Origin: Paenibacillus helianthi
Lineage (GTDB): Bacteria; Bacillota; Bacilli; Paenibacillales; Paenibacillaceae
Direction: 5' to 3'
Assembly: GCF_001909055.1 (NCBI RefSeq)
Contig: NZ_LVWI01000050.1
Span: forward strand, 1-64,000
Length of the DNA: 64,000 bases
The position numbers and the translations under genes were made by a program. The notes under the pieces were generated by a model that was not told the origin of the DNA, did not search any database, and was given only the letters and a program-made list of their open reading frames with translations. Positions 60,236 through 64,000 of the stretch are shown here, in pieces. Positions within the stretch are counted from its first letter, which is position 1; each line of letters opens with the position of its first letter.

Positions 60236-61081
60236 GTGAGAAGAATGATGACTGTAGCTTGTGTAATTGCTGGGATCAGCGGATGGTTTGCTGTGAATTC
60301 CCAGGCAAATGCTTATCATGACAAAATTACTGCGATTAAAATGAGAAATCCTTTCAGCGCATGGCAAGGCGTAGGTGCAGATGAAAAAAGGATTTATATC
60401 ACTTCGGACCGGGATAGAGACTTTGCTCTTTCCAATACAATTTCAGTGTATGGAGTGGCTGGGAAATACATAACGGAAAAGAAAAATGCTTATACAGGCA
60501 AAGACGGCAAGAAACGCTTCATGTCCTTTGGAGATTGTTTGGTTTCAAATAAATTTCTGTACGCTACTGTTTATAACTTCAACGCCTCTCCGCCGGAAGA
60601 GGAGCGGATTAGTCGAATTGTGAAGTATAGACTTTCAGATCTGAAGCAAATTGAGCAATATAATATCGGTCAGGGTACAGCAGAATCCATAGCCAAGTAT
60701 AAAGGATCATTTTGGGTGGTCTATCATGATAGAAATGAAATAAAAAGATTTGACAGGGATTTTCACCAACAGGCGGTATACCCTTTGTCAGGGCAATTTG
60801 GTGGTGAGGGCGGTTACCAGGGAATCTTTTTTATAAAAGATAATCTCTATGCCAATCTCCATGGATCGAATGAATATGGCAAGGAATATGCTCAGGGCTT
60901 GGATCATTACAGGTTCGACGGTCATGAATTCAAATTTGTGAACAGAATTAAACCGCCAACCTATGGTGCGGGTCAAGGTGTGGAGAGAGTGGGGGATTCA
61001 ATCTTCTGGGCAGATCGGCCGGGTAATCAGATTATCCTTACACAAGGAATCGATTTACTTCGGACAGAGAATGACAGCTGA
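60236..61081 (+). CDS. Exported beta-propeller-like protein of unknown function
   Basis: A 281-residue protein from GTG 60236 after AGAGGTAG. An N-terminal signal peptide (MTVACVIAGISGWFA then SQANA) suggests export. The rest has repeated beta strands with ITSDRDRDFALSNTISVYGV and ESIAKYKGSFWVVYHDRNEI, which suggest a propeller fold such as quinoprotein-like folds, with no catalytic motif. It probably shares a transcript with the small membrane protein before it. Base composition is more AT-rich than average for the window. Confidence 0.6.
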   Translation: MRRMMTVACVIAGISGWFAVNSQANAYHDKITAIKMRNPFSAWQGVGADEKRIYITSDRDRDFALSNTISVYGVAGKYITEKKNAYTGKDGKKRFMSFGDCLVSNKFLYATVYNFNASPPEEERISRIVKYRLSDLKQIEQYNIGQGTAESIAKYKGSFWVVYHDRNEIKRFDRDFHQQAVYPLSGQFGGEGGYQGIFFIKDNLYANLHGSNEYGKEYAQGLDHYRFDGHEFKFVNRIKPPTYGAGQGVERVGDSIFWADRPGNQIILTQGIDLLRTENDS

Positions 61082-61089
61082 GCAGCAGG

Positions 61090-61281
61090 TTAGAATTTCT
61101 CGGGGTTTTCAATTTTTATGGAAGCGACTTCGCCACATTGTTTGCAAAAGGTGAAAATCACCGGAGAGCCAAATGAAAAAGGTTTGCCGATCGGTCTAAC
61201 GTTGGCATTACTGCTTTTCATTACTCCTTTCGTGAAATGGCTGCCTCCACATGTCGGGCAAATCCTGTTTTCCTGCTGCAA
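61090..61281 (-). CDS. Small zinc-ribbon protein (TFIIIB-type annotation)
   Basis: About 63 residues if TTG 61281 is used, nine bases after GGAG; ATG 61290 abuts that site. Two CxxC knuckles (RICPTCGGSHFTKG and FCKQCGEVASIK) would bind one zinc. The closing IENPEKF is typical of the short Bacillales proteins annotated as transcription initiation factor TFIIIB. The cellular role is unknown. It is convergent with the beta-propeller-like gene. Confidence 0.75.
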   Translation of the reverse strand: MQQENRICPTCGGSHFTKGVMKSSNANVRPIGKPFSFGSPVIFTFCKQCGEVASIKIENPEKF

Positions 61282-61338
61282 AATTATCATCTCCGTTTAA
61301 TAAATATCTTCATCATTACGTTAAAAGGAAGCCGGGGG

Positions 61339-61432
61339 TTCATACACTCTCTTAATAATTATGCGTTATAGTAGAAGTAACACCTGTTGTATGTACTTGG
61401 CCTTGCCGGTTAGCGGCAGGGTCTTTTTTTTT
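61339..61432 (+). ncRNA. Small-RNA-like element 4
   Basis: TTCATA (61339), a TTAATA stretch (61352) and TATAGT (61367) recall elements 1-3, with slightly different spacing. The body has AACACCTG, then CTTGGCCTTGCCGG. It ends in a GCC-TTGCCG/CGGCAGGG hairpin and nine T (to 61432). The nearest well-supported downstream gene on this strand is about 650 bases away, so this is not a leader of a coding gene. A 16-codon frame at 61494-61544 has a GAGGTGG site. Confidence 0.45.
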
Positions 61433-61547
61433 AATATTACGCCAAATTCGGCAATGCGGATCGTATGCGTGATGTGTACACGAGGTGGATTTTATGACCT
61501 GGATGAATTATGGTGTGCTCTCTCCATCAGGAGACGGTTCGTAGAGC

Positions 61548-61670
61548 TTAAGGGGCAAACGAGACATGCTGAATAATATAGCGGATGACAAAAAAGGCGA
61601 TAATCAAAGAAGAAGCCAGACCGAGTAAAAGGGAGACGATGGCCTGATCGGAACGTTTGGATTTGCTCAT
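61548..61670 (-). CDS. Very small single-pass membrane protein
   Basis: A 40-residue protein; ATG 61670 follows GAGGTGA. A basic start (SKSKRSDQ) precedes one membrane helix (AIVSLLLGLASSLIIAFFVI), and the end is YIIQHVSFAP. I do not recognise a family. It lies between the zinc-ribbon gene and another small minus-strand gene and may be co-transcribed with the latter. Confidence 0.55.
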   Translation of the reverse strand: MSKSKRSDQAIVSLLLGLASSLIIAFFVIRYIIQHVSFAP

Positions 61671-61686
61671 GAATTTCACCTCAGGG

Positions 61687-61872
61687 TTAAAGCTGTACGA
61701 AACGTTTTATGGTCCAGTAGGGGAGCTTAAGCCGTCCCTCATTCGTTATAATCTCCAAAACGTCGGCAGCCGGATTGATTTCACATTTTCCAGTATACGT
61801 TTCTCCGCTAACCAGATGGACACGTTGACATATGCTGGCAACAAGTGCAAGCTGGATGTCCTTTTTCTTCAT
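61687..61872 (-). CDS. Small hypothetical protein (beta-barrel-like)
   Basis: A 61-residue protein from ATG 61872 after AAGGGAAG; GTG 61881 lies too close. Alternating hydrophobic strands (LALVASICQRVHLVSGETYT, then VLEIITNEGRLKLPYWTIKR) suggest a small beta-barrel such as SH3- or Sm-like folds. No motif allows a name. The tiny membrane protein follows 16 bases downstream. Confidence 0.55.
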   Translation of the reverse strand: MKKKDIQLALVASICQRVHLVSGETYTGKCEINPAADVLEIITNEGRLKLPYWTIKRFVQL

Positions 61873-62080
61873 ATCTTTCACTTCCCTTACCGCTATCTCT
61901 AAAATACTATGTATTTATTATTAAACCTCCTTGGCAATCCTTAACAGTCATTAAAGTTACATCTTTGTTATTATTTAATTTCTACCAACCGCTGAAGCAC
62001 ATCTTTTACCGGTATGCCCAAGCGCAGGGGTGAAATCCGCATATCCTAAGCCGTACTCTATTTTAAGGAGGAATTACATT

Positions 62081-62194
62081 ATGGGTGAAAATGTTGGCGG
62101 ATACGGCGGCGGATATGGTGCCTTTACTTCTACCGGTGCAATCCTGGTTCTGTTTATTTTGCTGGTAATCATCTCGAAGACTATTCTGCTGTAA
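62081..62194 (+). CDS. YjcZ-family small sporulation-type protein
   Basis: A 37-residue protein; ATG 62081 follows AAGGAGGA. A glycine/tyrosine-rich head (GENVGGYGGGYGAFTSTG) is followed by one membrane helix (AILVLFILLVIISKTILL), the pattern of YjcZ/YvrJ-type small proteins abundant in Bacillales spores. The precise role is unknown. Confidence 0.8.
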   Translation: MGENVGGYGGGYGAFTSTGAILVLFILLVIISKTILL

Positions 62195-62218
62195 GCGTCG
62201 ATGCTGCATCGACAGACC

Positions 62219-62252
62219 AAATCCGTCAGCCATAGGCTGGCGGATTTCTTCT
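62219..62252. terminator. Bidirectional terminator
   Basis: AAATCCGTCAGCC and GGCTGGCGGATTT pair around ATA, between the yjcZ-like gene and the converging minus-strand gene. Confidence 0.8.
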
Positions 62253-62266
62253 TTTCAAGAAATTAC

Positions 62267-62698
62267 CTAATCTGAATAGGCGCATCCATTGAAACTTTCG
62301 GGACCTACACGGTTAACGTTTATCGAGCTGTTCACAAATAAGGAATAGATGATCTCATCTGCTGGAGCGGGATTGTAATCAGAGCATATTAAGTAAAGCG
62401 GAAATAAATTAGTCGGTGTTGTTGCCCCGGGATTTAATTGAAGTCTATTTGAAGCGACTAGGGGATCAGTAGCTATACTCCCTCTAACTGCAAACAGGGT
62501 TAACGTGATAAATCCTCCTGAAAACACAAAAAAAGATGCAACACCGTTAAGTTGTACTCTGATTGGACCTTCCGCTCCTGCGGTGGTTAGTCCAATCTGT
62601 CCGATTAGCACATTCTGGTTGGCTGTCAGTCCCACACCATTCATGCTGCCGGCAATACTTACATTTTGCGAAGTCCTTGCATCAAGTAACCGTGTCAT
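62267..62698 (-). CDS. Hypothetical beta-sandwich protein, possibly spore surface
   Basis: A 143-residue protein; ATG 62698 follows GGGAGGT, while the longer frame to 63007 overlaps the plus-strand gene and is rejected. It has many short beta strands (GPIRVQLNGVASFFVFSGGF, FITLTLFAVRGSIATDP) and a C-terminal end with YNPAPADEIIYSLFVNSSIN then a FNGCAYSD tail. This is reminiscent of compact jelly-roll spore-coat or appendage proteins, but I cannot name the family. No signal peptide. Confidence 0.55.
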   Translation of the reverse strand: MTRLLDARTSQNVSIAGSMNGVGLTANQNVLIGQIGLTTAGAEGPIRVQLNGVASFFVFSGGFITLTLFAVRGSIATDPLVASNRLQLNPGATTPTNLFPLYLICSDYNPAPADEIIYSLFVNSSINVNRVGPESFNGCAYSD

Positions 62699-62921
62699 AG
62701 AACATACCTCCCGTAATATTTGAGATATGCTATGCGGCTCGCGAAAGAGGTTCGTCCGCAGTATGGTAATTATCTTTATGGACTGTAATCGTACCATATA
62801 TTGGGTTCTGATACAGCTACGAAAAGGAGAGACCCGGAAAATATTGCATCCCAGGGGATGATTCATTATACTTCCAATATAGGAAATTAAAATTTGAAAT
62901 AACGGAGAGGAGTTTGACCAA

Positions 62922-63592
62922 GTGAAAAAGAAGATAACAGCCGCACTAACTGTTTTTGCTGTACTTGAGGGATGGGGACAGGTGTATATGCCGGTGCCAA
63001 CCTGCAAGAGATCAAGGCTTTCCTTAATCCCGGAATCAAATTCAAGGTCGATGGCCAGCCCGTCCAGCTTAAGAATAGCAGCGGTGCAGTCGTAGCTCCG
63101 ATTACTTATAACAATACAACGTACTTACCTGTTAGAGCCGTATCGGATCTGTTAGGCGTTACCGTTAATTTTAATGCCGCAGCCAACACCATCTTGTTAG
63201 GAGAACAAACAGAGGGAGTATCCATTGCTGCCGGATTTGATTCGTCCTATCACACCAAAGATCCGGACAAAACGGTGTATAAAGACAAGGATTATAAAGA
63301 TGTTCATTTCGATAACGGCAATGGAACCCGTGGCTCTTCCTTCATGCTCTACCCCAATAAAAAATATCAGAAGCTGTATCTCCAGGTTGCGGCGATCGGC
63401 GACGATATTAAAGACTTTTCCATTATAGACAGTGATACCGACACGGTGCTTAAGAAACAGAACATTACCGCTGAGGAGGGACTCATAACGATAGAAGTGA
63501 ATATTTCAGGAGTAAGTAAACTTTTTGTAACTGGGGATGTTCAAGAGGGCTCCTCCGTCTTTATCCCCCTGACTACTTCATACTACAAATAA
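62922..63592 (+). pseudogene. Copper-amine-oxidase-like stalk-domain protein with a frameshifted signal peptide
   Basis: GTG 62922 after GGAGAGG opens a signal peptide (KKKITAALTVFAVL), but the body lies in another frame from ATG 62972 (GTGVYAGANLQEIKAFLNPG). One base missing in the GAGGGATGGGG run near 62967-62976 would restore MKKKITAALTVFAVL joined to it. The body carries the stalk domain (APITYNNTTYLPVRAVSDLL) and a C-terminal NPCBM-like beta domain. It is damaged unless this is a base-call error. Confidence 0.65.
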
Positions 63593-63635
63593 ATTAGGCA
63601 GTCATGATAATAAATTAAATATTAAGTAACCCCGG

Positions 63636-63664
63636 TACCCTGCCAGAATTGGCGGGGTATTTGG
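63636..63664 (+). terminator. Rho-independent terminator
   Basis: TACCCTGCCA and TGGCGGGGTA pair around GAAT, followed by TTTGG. The shape recalls the small-RNA-like elements, but no TATAGT promoter precedes it. Confidence 0.6.
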
Positions 63665-63781
63665 TATGGGGAAACTTATGCAGTTGTTGTAATGAACGGC
63701 GCGCGCTCCCTGCTTTGTGAAGGGCGTAAGAGTTCTGCCGGCCTAATATGCCATCCTAAGTTAGGTGATTGCTGGGAATTA

Positions 63782-63852
63782 GGAACGTTTGTTCTATTTT
63801 ACCATTGCTTAAAAATCTCGATCGTGGTTATAATACAAACAAATGTTCCTGT
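63782..63852 (+). promoter_or_regulatory. Two SOS-box-like sites before the last gene
   Basis: GAACGTTTGTTC (63782-63793) has the GAAC-N4-GTTC core of Firmicute LexA boxes. CAAACAAATGTTCC (about 63838-63851; complement GGAACATTTGTTTG) is a near match. They lie 76 and 18 bases before the 63869 gene. LexA control is inferred. Confidence 0.4.
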
Positions 63853-63868
63853 TCTGGAGGCGGATCTT

Positions 63869-64000
63869 ATGCAGATTCGAAACGGTCAAATGATTGAAAT
63901 TGTATATATGGATAAGTCGGGGAACATATCTCAGCGGAAAATCGAGGTTTTGGGAATCAGGGACGGGCGGATCCGGGCCCATTGTCTTGCCGCCGGGGCA
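63869..64000 (+). CDS. Partial small protein, WYL-domain-like start
   Basis: ATG 63869 follows GGAGG. Forty-four codons are seen before the window ends. The text IRNGQMIEIVYMDKSGNISQ and then a RKIEVLGIRDGRIRAHCLAA stretch looks like the first strands of a WYL-type domain (strand, turn, then IRAHCL). WYL domains bind nucleic acid or nucleotides and often serve in DNA-damage or defence responses. SOS-like boxes upstream fit this. The rest of the gene is outside the window. Confidence 0.5.
   Translation, partial: MQIRNGQMIEIVYMDKSGNISQRKIEVLGIRDGRIRAHCLAAGA

Noticed and set aside
61494..61544. 16-codon frame with a GAGGTGG site after element 4
   Set aside because: Too short to support without conservation data.
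1..64000. Prophage, integrative element, CRISPR-Cas or known defence island
   Set aside because: No integrase, terminase, capsid, cas or restriction-modification gene was recognised; the only mobile element seen is the group II intron tail.

Overview
The window reads as chromosomal DNA of a Paenibacillus-like soil Firmicute. This rests on the style of the proteome rather than on a marker gene: large secreted glycoside hydrolases with discoidin, CBM and CARDB modules, many one-component regulators, YjcZ-type and other small sporulation-style proteins, strong GGAGG ribosome binding sites, GTG/TTG starts, catabolite-responsive elements and Rho-independent terminators. No rRNA, tRNA, CRISPR array or prophage was seen. 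The left edge holds the 3' end of a group II intron that sits in a decayed sugar ABC permease gene.

Layout: 0-0.5 kb, group II intron tail and permease remnant. 0.6-7.3 kb, DinB-like protein, SgrR-type regulator, DUF4173 membrane protein, Crp/Fnr regulator and a methyl-accepting chemotaxis protein. 7.8-11.7 kb, a secreted GH87 alpha-1,3-glucanase. 11.9-17.6 kb, TetR plus flavodoxin sharing one operator type, cysK plus lipoprotein, a NarL-type two-component pair and a YcnI-like protein. 18.1-21.5 kb, a GH74 xyloglucanase with two CBM_X2 and one CBM3. 21.6-28.5 kb, divergent SDR/LysR, a methyltransferase-like gene, a pseudogene, a GH36 alpha-galactosidase and a nitroreductase. 28.7-30.5 kb, DUF1641 plus type II NADH dehydrogenase under Rex-like boxes. 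30.6-36.4 kb, small metabolic and stress genes ending with an Rrf2 regulator. 36.4-37.3 kb, a gene fragment and two tandem small-RNA-like elements. 37.1-45.7 kb, GNAT proteins, a phosphoesterase, a ring-cleaving dioxygenase, a GT14-like enzyme and an HTH/antiporter/GNAT operon. 45.9-50.0 kb, a two-part ThrE exporter, a decayed CheA/CheB locus, YitT and DUF3231. 50.0-53.0 kb, AraC and a GH127 beta-L-arabinofuranosidase. 53.2-55.9 kb, an AT-rich amidase/phosphotransferase block. 56.1-59.7 kb, a GH94 phosphorylase and its LacI regulator. 60-64 kb, small membrane, zinc-ribbon and spore-type genes.

How the parts work together: GH87, GH74, GH36, GH127 and GH94 attack fungal and plant cell-wall glycans. 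Several are preceded by cre-like sites or paired with a dedicated AraC or LacI regulator, so substrate induction and CcpA-type repression are expected. Two local regulators (TetR at 11906, HTH at 42899) have visible operators at their own promoters.

The most unusual signal is a promoter architecture with three TTTA/TTCA boxes spaced 11 and 10 bp, the last 10 nt before a TATAGT-type -10. It occurs at the chemotaxis receptor gene and at three terminator-ended small-RNA-like units (7334, 36789, 36937). Two further units (59860, 61339) share the TATAGT and terminator layout. None of these seems to be a conventional mRNA leader.
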